Source of the DNA: Selenomonas sp.
GTDB lineage: Bacteria; Bacillota; Negativicutes; Selenomonadales; Selenomonadaceae
Direction: 5' to 3'
Assembly (NCBI GenBank): GCA_022482925.1
Contig: JAKVOG010000007.1
Span: 85,077 to 149,076 of the forward strand
DNA: 64,000 bases
This document shows positions 17,984-27,169 of the stretch, one piece after another. How positions within the stretch are numbered: position 1 is the first letter of the stretch; each line of letters starts with the position of its first letter. A program made the translations under genes and the position numbers. The notes beneath the pieces were generated by a model. That model worked only from the letters and a program-made list of their open reading frames with translations, made no database searches and was not told where the DNA came from.

Positions 17984-19177
17984 TTACGCATTCTCCAATT
18001 CTTTGACGCGTTTCACGATATCCTCAGCGCCACCCTCCATGGTCGGAGCCATGAAGACGTTCTTGATCGGCGTATTCTTGAGGATCTCGCGGCCACGTTC
18101 AACGTTGGTGCCTTCAAGACGTACCACAACCGGAACCGGCAGGGATTTGCCGTCTTTGGAGATGATCTTTGCTGCATCGACGATGCCCTGAGCAACCAGG
18201 TCACATTTGTTGATGCCACCGAAGATGTTGACGAAAATACCTTTCGCCTGGCCGCCATCCAGCATGATGTCGAATGCTTCGGCAATCTTCTCCGGCGTGG
18301 AATCACCACCGACATCCAGGAAGTTTGCCGGCTCACCGCCGAAGTATTTGATGATATCGACCGTAGCCATTGCCAGACCAGCACCATTGACCATACAGGC
18401 AACGTCGCCGCCAAGGTTTACATAGTTGAGGCCAGCTTTGGAAGCCGTACGCTCTTTCGGATCTTCTTCGCTCTCATCGCGCAGCGCCTCAACATCCGGA
18501 TGACGGAACAGTGCACTGTCATCGAAGTTCAGCTTGGCATCCAGTGCAATGACATCATCATCAACCGTCACAACCAGCGGATTGATCTCAGCCAGCGAGC
18601 AGTCCTTACCGACAAAGGCATTATAGAGGCAGCCCATGAGTTTCGTTACCTTGCGGATAGCTGGCTGCGGGAAATGCATCGCATAAGCCATACGGCTTGC
18701 CTGGAACGGAGCCAGACCAACCGCCGGATCGATGTACTCTTTGACGATCTTGTCCGGCATCTCGGCAGCGACCTTCTCAATCTCCATGCCGCCTTCTTCC
18801 GAACCCATCATAACGACGCGAGCCGTCTGACGATCGATAACGAAGGAAAGGTAATATTCCTTCTTGATATTTGAACCTTCCTCAATGAGCAGACGGTTGA
18901 CTTTTTTGCCAGCCGGGCCGGTCTGTTTCGTTACCAGCGTCTTGCCGAGGATCTCTGTTGCATACTTCTTTACTTCATCGATGTTCTTGGCGAGCTTGAC
19001 ACCACCAGCCTTACCACGGCCGCCGGCATGAATCTGTGCCTTGACTACGACGACAGGGGAACCGATTTCCTTCGCGTTTTTTACAGCTTCATCAACGCTG
19101 AAGGCCGGCAGTCCGTTTGGTACGTTTACACCGTAGGATTTCAGGATTGCCTTACTTTGATACTCATGAATGTTCAT
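17984..19177 (-). CDS. sucC: Succinyl-CoA synthetase (ADP-forming) beta subunit
   Basis: 397 aa with the N-terminal ATP-grasp domain ([41 protein letters not shown]) and the C-terminal ligase domain ([48 protein letters not shown]). It provides the nucleotide-binding half of the heterodimer with SucD. It is the first gene of sucCD. The preceding 186 bases (19178-19363) are AT-rich and hold no gene. Confidence 0.97.
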   Translation of the reverse strand: MNIHEYQSKAILKSYGVNVPNGLPAFSVDEAVKNAKEIGSPVVVVKAQIHAGGRGKAGGVKLAKNIDEVKKYATEILGKTLVTKQTGPAGKKVNRLLIEEGSNIKKEYYLSFVIDRQTARVVMMGSEEGGMEIEKVAAEMPDKIVKEYIDPAVGLAPFQASRMAYAMHFPQPAIRKVTKLMGCLYNAFVGKDCSLAEINPLVVTVDDDVIALDAKLNFDDSALFRHPDVEALRDESEEDPKERTASKAGLNYVNLGGDVACMVNGAGLAMATVDIIKYFGGEPANFLDVGGDSTPEKIAEAFDIMLDGGQAKGIFVNIFGGINKCDLVAQGIVDAAKIISKDGKSLPVPVVVRLEGTNVERGREILKNTPIKNVFMAPTMEGGAEDIVKRVKELENA

Positions 19178-19366
19178 GGTCTTGCCTCCCTATTTGGTAT
19201 GAATCGTTGGGAATACTATCATTTGTACTTGTTTGTTCCCGTTCAACAAGTACATTGTATACTGTTTTCGGTTTTTTGTCTACTATTTTCGATTGATATT
19301 ATTATTGTCATAAATTATCACAAATTAGGCAAAATCAGGCAAATATCGGCCCTTTCAGCTGAAATA

Positions 19367-19405
19367 AATAATCCGTATTTATCAAATCGATAAATGCGGA
19401 TTATT
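19367..19405 (-). terminator. Terminator of the galM-dehydrogenase operon
   Basis: Sixteen-bp stem with one G-T pair (AATAATCCGTATTTAT / ATAAATGCGGATTATT), followed by TATTTC on the minus strand. Confidence 0.75.
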
Positions 19406-19449
19406 TTCTATCTTTTTCAGTAAACCGTTAAACTATTTTCTGCCTCAAA

Positions 19450-20529
19450 TTATTTTTTTACATAGGCTTCCAACTCGTCAGCAGCCTTGTGAAGCATATC
19501 CTGCGTAATCTTATATGGCATGATCCGGACATCCTGATGTTTCTCAGTCGCCTGGAACACCCGATGGATCTCGTTCTCACTGGCGCCGGTCTCTTTGCGG
19601 GTAGTTGGCAGACCAATCTTCCGGCAGAATTCATAGTAACGCTTGAACTCTTCCTTCTGCCCGTCACATAACAGCAGCAGCAAAGTACCATAAGCGACCA
19701 GACCGCTATGCTGCTGGCACTGCTCGCCGGCAGAAAGATTATTGAGCTCTGTGAAGAGCGTATGCGCCATATGCCCGTTGTATTTCGGTGCAGCCAGATT
19801 CGACACCATGCCACTGGTCATGACAACCGCCAGTACGGCTTCCTCAAATGCCTCACTGGCAACATGGTTGCGATTATCTTCCACAGCCTGTACACCATAA
19901 GCATAAAGCGGCTCTGAACACATACGCGAAAGTGCGATGCCCAGCCCGTCCCGATGACAGAGTTTCTTGCCCCGGGAAGCAATCTGCGCCTCATAGTATT
20001 TTGCCATCGTATCACCAATGCCGCGCAGCAGGAACTCCACTGGTGCCTGCGCCAGCATACGCGTGCAAAGGAACACATGGATTGGTGGCACATCCGAGTA
20101 TGCGTACTCCTGGAACGTCCCGTCCTGATGATAGATCGTAGCGATACTGGCCGTACCAGCACAGCTGCCAGCCACAGTAGGGAAGGTAAAGAGGGGCTTC
20201 CGCAGGGTATGTGCTACCTGTTTCGCCGTATCGATTACCTTGCCGCCGCCTACGGCAAAAACCATATCCGCTTCTTCAACCGCACGATCCCGGCTGATCT
20301 TGGCAATGTTCTCATAGGATGACTCACCACCAGCCAGCAGGAACCCGGTGAACTCGAGACCAACACCCTCGACGGCTTTCGTCATCTTCTCCTGTGCAGC
20401 CTCAATGCCACGGCGGCCGCCGATTACTACTACGGTCTTGCCGTAGCGCGGACAGACCTCGCGGATCTTCTCGTATGCTTCCACCCCGACCGTATAGTCA
20501 GGGAACGTCATTGTATATCTACCTTCCAC
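19450..20529 (-). CDS. Iron-containing alcohol dehydrogenase family, glycerol-dehydrogenase-like
   Basis: 359 aa NAD-dependent group III (GldA-type) dehydrogenase. Seen are VFAVGGGKVIDTAKQVAH (NAD-binding GGGK), FPTVAGSCAGTASIATIY, LLRGIGDTMAKYYEA (metal Asp) and later His residues in NGHMAHTL and QQHSG for the metal site. The exact substrate (glycerol or another polyol/aldehyde) is unclear. The start is taken as GTG at 20529, because AAGGAGG, which overlaps the galM stop codon, sits 8 nt upstream; an internal ATG at 20511 lacks one. It is coupled to galM. Confidence 0.88.
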   Translation of the reverse strand: MEGRYTMTFPDYTVGVEAYEKIREVCPRYGKTVVVIGGRRGIEAAQEKMTKAVEGVGLEFTGFLLAGGESSYENIAKISRDRAVEEADMVFAVGGGKVIDTAKQVAHTLRKPLFTFPTVAGSCAGTASIATIYHQDGTFQEYAYSDVPPIHVFLCTRMLAQAPVEFLLRGIGDTMAKYYEAQIASRGKKLCHRDGLGIALSRMCSEPLYAYGVQAVEDNRNHVASEAFEEAVLAVVMTSGMVSNLAAPKYNGHMAHTLFTELNNLSAGEQCQQHSGLVAYGTLLLLLCDGQKEEFKRYYEFCRKIGLPTTRKETGASENEIHRVFQATEKHQDVRIMPYKITQDMLHKAADELEAYVKK

Positions 20530-20542
20530 TTGGGCTGCCTCC

Positions 20543-21674
20543 TTAGTCTTTCGGCCACAAAACATAAACCGTCTGTGATTTCCAGGTCTCACCCTTCTTC
20601 AATATCGGCTGCGGGAACTCCGAATGCGCCAAAGCATTCGGATAGTACTGCGTCTCAAGGCAGAATCCCGTGCGACGCTGGAACTCCACGACCATCCTTG
20701 CCTTTGATGCCGCCACACAGGAAATTGCCCGTGTAGAACTGCACGCCCGGCTGAGTCGTATAGCAGGACAGCGTCAGGCCACTCTCCTCAGACTCTGCAT
20801 AGGCCGCCTTCTTCAGGACCCCCTTGAGATAATCGATTGGGCAATGTGGATCATAGCCAAACATACCCTTTTTCACTCTCGATATGGACCGGCTCGTCAC
20901 GGATGATCCAGTTATGGTCATAGCCCTGACCCATCTGCAGTTCATCGAAATCATCATCGATATGGTCCCCGATTCGCGTCAGCTTCCGCAGATCCATCGG
21001 CGTTCCTTCAACCGGCAGGATACGGCCATCCGGCAACGGACTCCGCATCCGCCCAGGTATACTGATCCGCAAGGATCTGTACCTTCTGGTCCAGAACCGG
21101 TGCCGCCTTGAACCCATCCAGGTTGAAATAAGGTATGGTTTGTCAGATTGCAGATCGTATCCTGATCACTGACTGCTTCATACCGAATGGACAGCTCATT
21201 GTCATTGGACAGCGAGTACAGCACAGACACGGTCATGTTGCCTGGATAGCCGCCTTCGCCATCTTTGCTATGATAGGTAAGCTTGACGCCCTCATATGTC
21301 TCCTCAGCCGTCCACAACTGATCATGGAAGCCATGGAAGCCGCCATGGATATGATTCTGCATCTTCGATCCCGTATTGAGATCCAGCTGATATTCCTTGC
21401 CATTGATGACAGCCTTGCCGCCCTCGATCCGATTGGCATGACGTCCGACAACGCCACCCATGCTCGTATCATCTTTCTCATATGCTGCTGCATCCGCATA
21501 GCCGAGCACGACATCTACGAATTTCGCGTCTTTACCCATGATGCGCCAGCTGGTCAGTCGCGCCCCATAGGTCGTGATCTTCGCCTCGGTACCTTTCGTG
21601 TTACGGAGCGTATACAGCTCCACGCTGCGGCCATCGCTGAGCGTTCCAAATGCTTCTTTTCTGATAATAGCCAT
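20543..21674 (-). pseudogene. galM: Aldose 1-epimerase (galactose mutarotase), several frameshifts
   Basis: Mutarotase of the GalM family. The first ~180 residues are intact (MAIIRKEAFG, GGVVGRHANRI, NHIHGGFHGF with the catalytic His, NLTNHT). The frame then breaks near 21130 (an extra base after NLTNHT). It breaks again near 21045 (a lost base before SPLPDGRILPVEG), near 20885 (after DEPVHIES) and near 20670. Conserved sequence continues in shifted frames to ETQYYPNALAHSEFPQPILK and a natural TAA at 20543. At least four indels in one gene could mean poor sequence here or true decay. The start ATG follows GGAGGG. Confidence 0.88.
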
Positions 21675-21831
21675 GAAATATCCCTCCAAGGATTTCAATT
21701 TGGAATTGATGCTGATTTCAAACAATTCTATACAGCTTCACTTTACTCTATCCAGTTTTGTTTGTCAACCGATTTCTATTTTCTATGGGATTTTCTATCC
21801 AAGCCAGCAAAAGCACCGATAAACACAAAAA

Positions 21832-21854
21832 GGAATCAGCTGCACGCCGATCCC
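21832..21854 (-). terminator. Terminator of the HAD hydrolase gene
   Basis: GGGATC / GATTCC stem (one G-T pair) followed on the minus strand by TTTTTGTG. Confidence 0.55.
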
Positions 21855-21862
21855 TCTCCTGC

Positions 21863-22537
21863 TCATAATTCGGTTACATCGATCTCGCCGATTCGATCAA
21901 CTACCCGGTCCGCCAACGACAAATCCTGCTGCCCGGAGTTCGGATTGCGGAACGCAATACAGTACATACCCGCATTCTTTGCTGCCAGAATGCCATTCTT
22001 CGTATCCTCCAGCACCATGCACTGTCCTGGCTCTACCCCCAACCGTTCGGCCGAGATCCGGTAGATAGCCGGATCCGGCTTGCCGGCCGGAAGTTCACCG
22101 CCGGAAAGCACCGACTGGAAACAATCACGGATTCCGAACTGCTCCAGCACGGTGCGCATAACAACCGGCCAGGAAGACGTCGCCAATGCCAATGGAATTC
22201 CCTCAGCCTGCAACGCATGAATAAGCTCGACCGCCCCGGCGACTGGCCCGATTGTGCCGCTTCTCAGCACGTCCAGATAATGATCGTGCTTATACTGCAC
22301 CATATCAGCCGGACAGATATCCGTTCGCTGCTCCTTGGCCAGTACTTCGCCAAATATCGCCTCACTGGTCCGCCCCATATAGTTCACCAGATCCGCTTCA
22401 TTGAACGACAATCCGAAATGATGGAATGTATCCATCTTGACTCGCGAATGGATTGGCTCACTGTCAATGATAACCCCATCCATATCAAAAATAAATGCTC
22501 CAGCCTTATGTCTCAAGCCTGCCTGCTCCTTTTCCAT
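21863..22537 (-). CDS. HAD-superfamily IA hydrolase, beta-phosphoglucomutase-like
   Basis: 224 aa. HAD motif I DMDGVIIDSE (nucleophile Asp18, acid/base Asp20), motif II around LATSSWP, motif III GKPDPAIY with its Lys and motif IV VLEDTKNGILAAKNAG. The cap domain is helical, as in beta-phosphoglucomutase and sugar-phosphatases such as YniC. Proximity to galM and a polyol dehydrogenase suggests sugar-phosphate metabolism, but the substrate is not deducible. Its RBS (GGGGAGG) lies in the 3' arm of a hairpin. Confidence 0.88.
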   Translation of the reverse strand: MEKEQAGLRHKAGAFIFDMDGVIIDSEPIHSRVKMDTFHHFGLSFNEADLVNYMGRTSEAIFGEVLAKEQRTDICPADMVQYKHDHYLDVLRSGTIGPVAGAVELIHALQAEGIPLALATSSWPVVMRTVLEQFGIRDCFQSVLSGGELPAGKPDPAIYRISAERLGVEPGQCMVLEDTKNGILAAKNAGMYCIAFRNPNSGQQDLSLADRVVDRIGEIDVTEL

Positions 22538-22540
22538 ACG

Positions 22541-22570
22541 AAAGCCTCCCCTTCAGCCAGGGAAGGCTTT
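22541..22570. other. Hairpin covering the RBS of the HAD gene
   Basis: AAAGCCT-CCC / GGG-AAGGCTTT stem filling the gap between the EAL gene stop and the HAD start codon. It lacks a following T-run on the minus strand and buries the GGGGAGG ribosome binding site. Confidence 0.45.
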
Positions 22571-22571
22571 A

Positions 22572-24290
22572 TCATTCCTCACTCTTTGTCCGCTGCTGAT
22601 CACGGACCAGCAGTCCATCAAATTCTTTCTCTGGCAGTGGCCGGGAGAAATAATAGCCCTGAATCTTCTCACAGCCAATGCTGCCCAGGAAATCCACCTG
22701 CGGTTTCGTTTCTACGCCTTCTACGACGATGCCCATATCCAGGTTCTGAGCCATGCTCACAATCGAGCGGATAATTGCACTGGCACGGCCAGAACGCTCA
22801 ATTTCCCTCACAAAACCCATATCGATCTTCAGCACATCCACCGGCAGATCCTTCAGCATATTCAACGAAGAATAACCGCTGCCAAAATCATCCATCAAAA
22901 CCGGGAATCCATGCAGACGCAGCTCGCGTACTACCATCATAAGCTGATGCGGATTATCCGTGTAGGCACTCTCGGTAACCTCCAGCTTGAGCATCCACGT
23001 CTCCAGCTCATACTTCTTCACCAGCTGCATCAGGTATTCGATCAAATCCAGATTATAGAAATTCAGCCGGGATACATTCACAGAAACCGGAATCACCTTA
23101 TCGCCCCGGTCCTTCTGTGCCCGCAGGAACCGGCAGGCCTCTTCCCAGACGAAGCGATCCAGCCGTACAATAAAGCCATTGCGCTCGAATACCGGAATGA
23201 ATTTACCTGGCGAGATTGTCCCGTTCGTCGGATGATTCCAGCGCACCAGCGCCTCTGCACTTACAATCCGGTTCGTGCGCAGATTATAGACCGGCTGCAT
23301 ATAGATGCAGAACTGCCCCTCCTGCAGGGCAAATTCCATATCTCGGACGATCATCTGCTCCTCAAGCATCTGATCGCGCATGCTCTTATCATAATAGGCA
23401 TAGCGGGTCATATAGTTTCCCTTGACACGGTTCAGGGCCATATGTGCACGGTCGCACATCTGATCAACCGGCAGGAAGGCGTTATCTACCGGATAGATTC
23501 CCGCATAGAACAGGATATTATGGCTGATGCCCAATGACTGAACCGTATTATCCAGTCCGGCCAGTAATTTGTCGATGTTAAGCTGTGATGCTGGCAGGCA
23601 AAGTGCAAAATGATCTGCCTCGATACGGGCACAAAGCCCCTTTTCCCCCATGATTACCTTGAAATAATAGGCGGCGGTCTTCAGGATCAGGTTGCCCATC
23701 TCAATGCGGAACAGGTCATTGATTGCCTTGAAACAGCTGATATCCAGATAGACGATATCATAAGCCGTATCAGCATTTAACTGCATAAGCTCCGCTGATT
23801 TCCGATAGAAGGTCTCCCGAGTATAGATATTCGTCAGCGGATCTTTCTCGATATACCGATGCATCTCTACCAGCTGCCGATCCTTGGCCAGCTGTTCTAC
23901 TTTACGCCACTCATTCTCCAGACGCGCCATGACATTCTTCACACGACAGCGCACGATTGTCGGATTATACGGCTTCGTGATGAAATCCGCCGCTCCCATC
24001 TCCATTGCCCGAGCCTCACTGTCAGCATCACTGCGCGCCGTCATGACAATGACCGGAATCCCTGCATACTGGTCCTTCCGCTTCATGATGCCCAGGAGTT
24101 CATACCCGTCCATCACAGGCATGACCAAATCAGCCAGCACGATGCCCACGTGCTGGTTCTCGATGACCTTCAAAGCCTCTTGTCCGTTCACGGCCTCAAC
24201 GATCGTATATTCATCCTGGAAGAACTGGGTCAGAACTGCCCGGTTGATCTCCACATCGTCGACTATCAGCATCACAGTTTTTTCATCCAT
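22572..24290 (-). CDS. Response regulator with degenerate GGDEF and intact EAL domain
   Basis: 572 aa. REC domain (about 1-120: LIVDDVEINRAVL, phospho-Asp in VLADLVMPVMDG, Lys in FITKPY). GGDEF-like domain (about 160-290) in which the signature reads RIEADHF, so diguanylate cyclase activity is not expected. EAL domain (about 310-560) with AEALVRW, SVNVSR, KLEVTES, MDDFGSGYSSL, LKIDMGF and VVEGVET, i.e. all metal and catalytic residues. It is therefore a phosphorylation-controlled c-di-GMP phosphodiesterase. No cognate histidine kinase is nearby. The ATG at 24290 follows AAGAAGG. It pairs logically with the PilZ protein at 0.7 kb. Confidence 0.92.
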   Translation of the reverse strand: MDEKTVMLIVDDVEINRAVLTQFFQDEYTIVEAVNGQEALKVIENQHVGIVLADLVMPVMDGYELLGIMKRKDQYAGIPVIVMTARSDADSEARAMEMGAADFITKPYNPTIVRCRVKNVMARLENEWRKVEQLAKDRQLVEMHRYIEKDPLTNIYTRETFYRKSAELMQLNADTAYDIVYLDISCFKAINDLFRIEMGNLILKTAAYYFKVIMGEKGLCARIEADHFALCLPASQLNIDKLLAGLDNTVQSLGISHNILFYAGIYPVDNAFLPVDQMCDRAHMALNRVKGNYMTRYAYYDKSMRDQMLEEQMIVRDMEFALQEGQFCIYMQPVYNLRTNRIVSAEALVRWNHPTNGTISPGKFIPVFERNGFIVRLDRFVWEEACRFLRAQKDRGDKVIPVSVNVSRLNFYNLDLIEYLMQLVKKYELETWMLKLEVTESAYTDNPHQLMMVVRELRLHGFPVLMDDFGSGYSSLNMLKDLPVDVLKIDMGFVREIERSGRASAIIRSIVSMAQNLDMGIVVEGVETKPQVDFLGSIGCEKIQGYYFSRPLPEKEFDGLLVRDQQRTKSEE

Positions 24291-24390
24291 AATATCGCCT
24301 TCTTTACTTAGAGGATGCACACAGCTATATAATATCTATTATACGACAAAGACGGCAAAAAATCCTCTAATTCATACCCGCAAAAATAAA

Positions 24391-24440
24391 TAGTAATGAC
24401 CCTGACTGATCTTGTAGGAAATCAGCCAGGGTCATTACTA
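24391..24440 (-). terminator. Terminator of the purine permease gene
   Basis: Twenty-bp stem with one mismatch (TAGTAATGACCCTG... / ...CAGGGTCATTACTA), followed on the minus strand by TTTATTTTTG. Confidence 0.75.
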
Positions 24441-24480
24441 AAAAAAGCTTTATGTGAATTCTATACGCCGATTGGCGCAC

Positions 24481-25761
24481 TCAGAACCTTGCCTGGAAAA
24501 CAAGATTCAAGAGGAAAAGAAAGCCTATCCCATACCCCAGCGCATGGACTTCACGGACGCGCCCATTCATGAGTTTCAGCAGGGGATATGCTGTGAACCC
24601 GAACGCGAGACCCGTAGAGATGCTGCCCGACCAAGGGATCAGCACTACGACCAGAAAGGCGGGGAACCATTCCGAAAAGTCGTTGAAATCCATGTACTGA
24701 AGCTGCTGCATCATCATCGCGCCGGTAATGATGATAACCGGTGCGATGGCAGCCTGGGGTACAAAAGAAAGAAGAGGGATAAAGAAAAGAGAGAGGGCAA
24801 ACAGCACAGCTGCCACCAGAGCCATAAGCCCTGTGCGGCCGCCGCTCGCGATACCAGCTGCACTTTCAGCAGCTGCTACCGTCGGGCTGGTGCCCAGCAA
24901 ACCCGAGAACATGGTCGTAATGGCCGAGCCCTCGAAGGTTTTCTTAAATCGCCGCTGGTCAGGAAGAATTCCCTCCAGCAGTCCCATCGTCTCGAAAATC
25001 ATGATCATAGACATCGAGAACACCGACAGGAGAAATGGGATACTCAACATATGGGAAAAGTCCGCCTGGAACATAAGCTCCGGATACAGACTCAGATTAC
25101 TGAGATTCAGATCAAGCGGCACCGCGTCGCGAACGCCAACAAAATACCCGACCAGACTGGTCACGATAATGGCAATAAAGAAGCTGCCTACCACGCCACG
25201 CAGATAAAGTCCCAGGCTCAGCAGCAAGCCGAAGAGTGCCAGCAAGGCCACCGGATTCGTCAAAGAGCCAAGCTCAATCATGGAGCTGGTTCCCTTCTGG
25301 ATCAGCTGGGCTTTCTCAAGACCAATCTCAACCAGATACAAACCAATACCGGCTGTAATCGCACACTTCAATGAAGAAGGCACGGCCTGACTCAATCGGA
25401 TACACCAATGCGTACAGGCAACAAACGCAAAGATCAGGCCCGAAACCAGTGAAATTGCGATAGCCTCATGCCAGTGCAGCCCCATATGAACACAGATCGT
25501 ATAAGTGAAGAACGCATTGATGCCCATCCCCGGCGTCAGCACGATTGGTGCATCAGCCACAAAGGCCATCAGCAGGCAACCGATTATCGACGAGAATATC
25601 GTCGCAAAAACTGACAACTCAGCCGGAATACCAGCATCTGCCAGGATCAACGGATTGACGATAATGATGTACGAGATGGCGAAAAATGCTGTAACACCCG
25701 CAATCAATTCCCGCTGCCAGACTTTGCGGTCTTTAAGCGCACCGCCAAATAAAGTTTTCAT
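24481..25761 (-). CDS. NCS2 family (AzgA/PbuG type) purine permease
   Basis: 426 aa integral membrane protein with about 12-14 hydrophobic segments. AzgA-subfamily signatures include VTAFFAISYIIIVNP at the N-terminus, VLTPGMGINAFF, FETMGLLEG and LLGTSPTVAAAESAAGI. Members import guanine, hypoxanthine or adenine by proton symport; which purine cannot be told. It is divergent from the Crp/Fnr gene. A terminator-like hairpin lies in its leader, but I see no purine riboswitch aptamer. Confidence 0.92.
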   Translation of the reverse strand: MKTLFGGALKDRKVWQRELIAGVTAFFAISYIIIVNPLILADAGIPAELSVFATIFSSIIGCLLMAFVADAPIVLTPGMGINAFFTYTICVHMGLHWHEAIAISLVSGLIFAFVACTHWCIRLSQAVPSSLKCAITAGIGLYLVEIGLEKAQLIQKGTSSMIELGSLTNPVALLALFGLLLSLGLYLRGVVGSFFIAIIVTSLVGYFVGVRDAVPLDLNLSNLSLYPELMFQADFSHMLSIPFLLSVFSMSMIMIFETMGLLEGILPDQRRFKKTFEGSAITTMFSGLLGTSPTVAAAESAAGIASGGRTGLMALVAAVLFALSLFFIPLLSFVPQAAIAPVIIITGAMMMQQLQYMDFNDFSEWFPAFLVVVLIPWSGSISTGLAFGFTAYPLLKLMNGRVREVHALGYGIGFLFLLNLVFQARF

Positions 25762-25835
25762 GAACTGCGTTCTCCCTTCTTTCTGCTCATTCCGTATTGC
25801 ATAACCTAGTTTACACGCTTGTGCGTTCTAAAAAA

Positions 25836-25858
25836 AGGACATCTGTCTATAATGTCCT
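25836..25858 (-). terminator. Hairpin with T-run upstream of the purine permease
   Basis: AGGACAT / ATGTCCT 7-bp stem followed by seven T on the minus strand, about 75 bases before the permease start with no gene ahead of it. It may be an attenuator, or it may stop stray transcription from the divergent side. Confidence 0.5.
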
Positions 25859-25926
25859 AATTTTCCTCAGTTATTTTTATTCTGAATCTTCTTTTTATCC
25901 GATTGCATTTTCGCTTACAATCGGGG

Positions 25927-25956
25927 TTTCACTATCTGCAGGAAATATTATATAAT
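25927..25956 (+). promoter_or_regulatory. Promoter of the Crp/Fnr-family gene
   Basis: TTTCAC, 18-bp spacer, perfect TATAAT. A 7-bp inverted repeat CCGATTG / CAATCGG (25899-25924) lies directly upstream and could be a binding site. Confidence 0.6.
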
Positions 25957-25999
25957 AGAAACAACTATCATGTCAGATGGCATCAGAAAGGATATCGAT

Positions 26000-26656
26000 A
26001 TGAAACTAGATTATATGCTGGCTCATATGCCTGAAGAAATCAAACGCCAGACCACCCACCGGTTTTTTCTGCCAGGTGAATCCGTCGTCCGCAAGGGCGA
26101 GCGGGCAGATCACGTCTTCCTGATCCTAAAAGGCAGCACCCGTGTCAGCAACGAATTTGCCAGTGGCCAGCGCTTCACCTTCGGTTCATTGGAAGTTCCC
26201 GACCTGATTGGCGACCTGGAGGTTCTGGCCGGCCAGCCGGCCTTCTCTGCTTCCAACGAAGCCGTCACTACCTGTGACGTGCTGACGATGAGCGCTGCTA
26301 CCTTCCTGCAATGGATGCGGGCCGACAACGACTTCGCACTGGCTGTAGCCCAGCTCCTGGCAGCCAAGATGTATCCGACCTCCAACGAAGCCGGCCGCGT
26401 TAAGTTTCTGCCCAGCCTGGAACGGCTGCACACCTATCTTGTCAAACGCCTGGGCGATATCCAGACCGATCTTTTTATCCTGCATACCAGTCGTCAGCAG
26501 ATTGCCGACGACATCGGCACCAGCGTCAAAACAGTCAACCGCGGAGTCACCAAGCTAAAAGAAGCCGGACTGATCAGCCTGCATCACGGCAAGATCACCA
26601 TCAATCCGGAGCAGCAGCGGGCATTACGCGAAACAATGCCGATTACCGACGACTAA
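26000..26656 (+). CDS. Crp/Fnr-family transcriptional regulator
   Basis: 218 aa. N-terminal cyclic-nucleotide-binding-type beta-roll (about 20-120, FFLPGESVVRKGERADHVFLI in part: RKGERADHVF) and C-terminal HTH (about 150-210) with TSRQQIADDIGTSVKTVNRGV as the helix-turn-helix. There is no N-terminal Cys cluster as in FNR, and the Arg/Ser ligands of cAMP-binding CRP are not evident, so the effector is unknown. An in-frame ATG at 25970 is too close to the promoter to be used; the ATG at 26000 follows GAAAGGA. Confidence 0.88.
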   Translation: MKLDYMLAHMPEEIKRQTTHRFFLPGESVVRKGERADHVFLILKGSTRVSNEFASGQRFTFGSLEVPDLIGDLEVLAGQPAFSASNEAVTTCDVLTMSAATFLQWMRADNDFALAVAQLLAAKMYPTSNEAGRVKFLPSLERLHTYLVKRLGDIQTDLFILHTSRQQIADDIGTSVKTVNRGVTKLKEAGLISLHHGKITINPEQQRALRETMPITDD

Positions 26657-26676
26657 CCATAATGAAAGGAATACTC

Positions 26677-27169
26677 ATGCATTACACCTGGAAAAAATCA
26701 ATTCTGCTCATCGGACTTGCCCTGATGCTGGTCGGTATATTTGGGCTCTCCTATACCTGGCATATCGATCACCGCAATGCCGAAAACCTGTCGGCTTACT
26801 GCCGCATCGACTTCCAGAGTTCCCATAATGAAGCCGGTGCCCTTGAGGGTGCGGTACTGACGCTTTGGGATTGGCGCTATGATAACGCCAGGCTGAAACC
26901 GGAAGCCATCCTCTACACCGATGGCGCTGCCTGGGAAATGAAAGCAGCTGTCAAACAGACAGCCCCGCCCCAGGACAGCAAAAACGCATAAATATCAGAA
27001 CGAGAACAAACTCTTTGTCGAGCTGCCTCATTCCAGCCTCGCGGCAATAAAAAAAGCGGACAGCGTACGCTTCCGCTTCTATTATGATAATGGACAGACC
27101 ATCGACCTGCCGCTCAATGATCCCGATCTGGAATACTGGAAACGGCAGGTCGAATATTATTTCTTATAA
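26677..27169 (+). pseudogene. Membrane-anchored hypothetical protein, frameshifted
   Basis: It starts at the ATG following AAAGGA. It has one N-terminal membrane segment (SILLIGLALMLVGIFGLSY) and an extracytoplasmic remainder with no family I recognise. The frame stops at 26991 after DSKNA, but the adjacent frame continues with a sensible sequence (YQNENKLFVELPHSSL ... YYDNGQTIDLPLND) to a stop at 27169. The break sits at an AAAAA run near 26985, a likely indel site. The restored protein would be about 163 aa. Its 3' end overlaps the converging alr by 13 bp. Confidence 0.65.

Noticed and set aside
21135..24311. Long plus-strand frames opposite galM and the EAL gene
   Set aside because: Shadow frames of well-supported minus-strand genes; no RBS or family signature.
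24454..25374. 306-codon plus-strand open frame
   Set aside because: Antisense to the purine permease; Arg/Gln/His-rich composition typical of a shadow frame.
25762..25970. Purine riboswitch upstream of the permease
   Set aside because: The conserved aptamer junction sequences are not present; only a terminator-like hairpin is seen.
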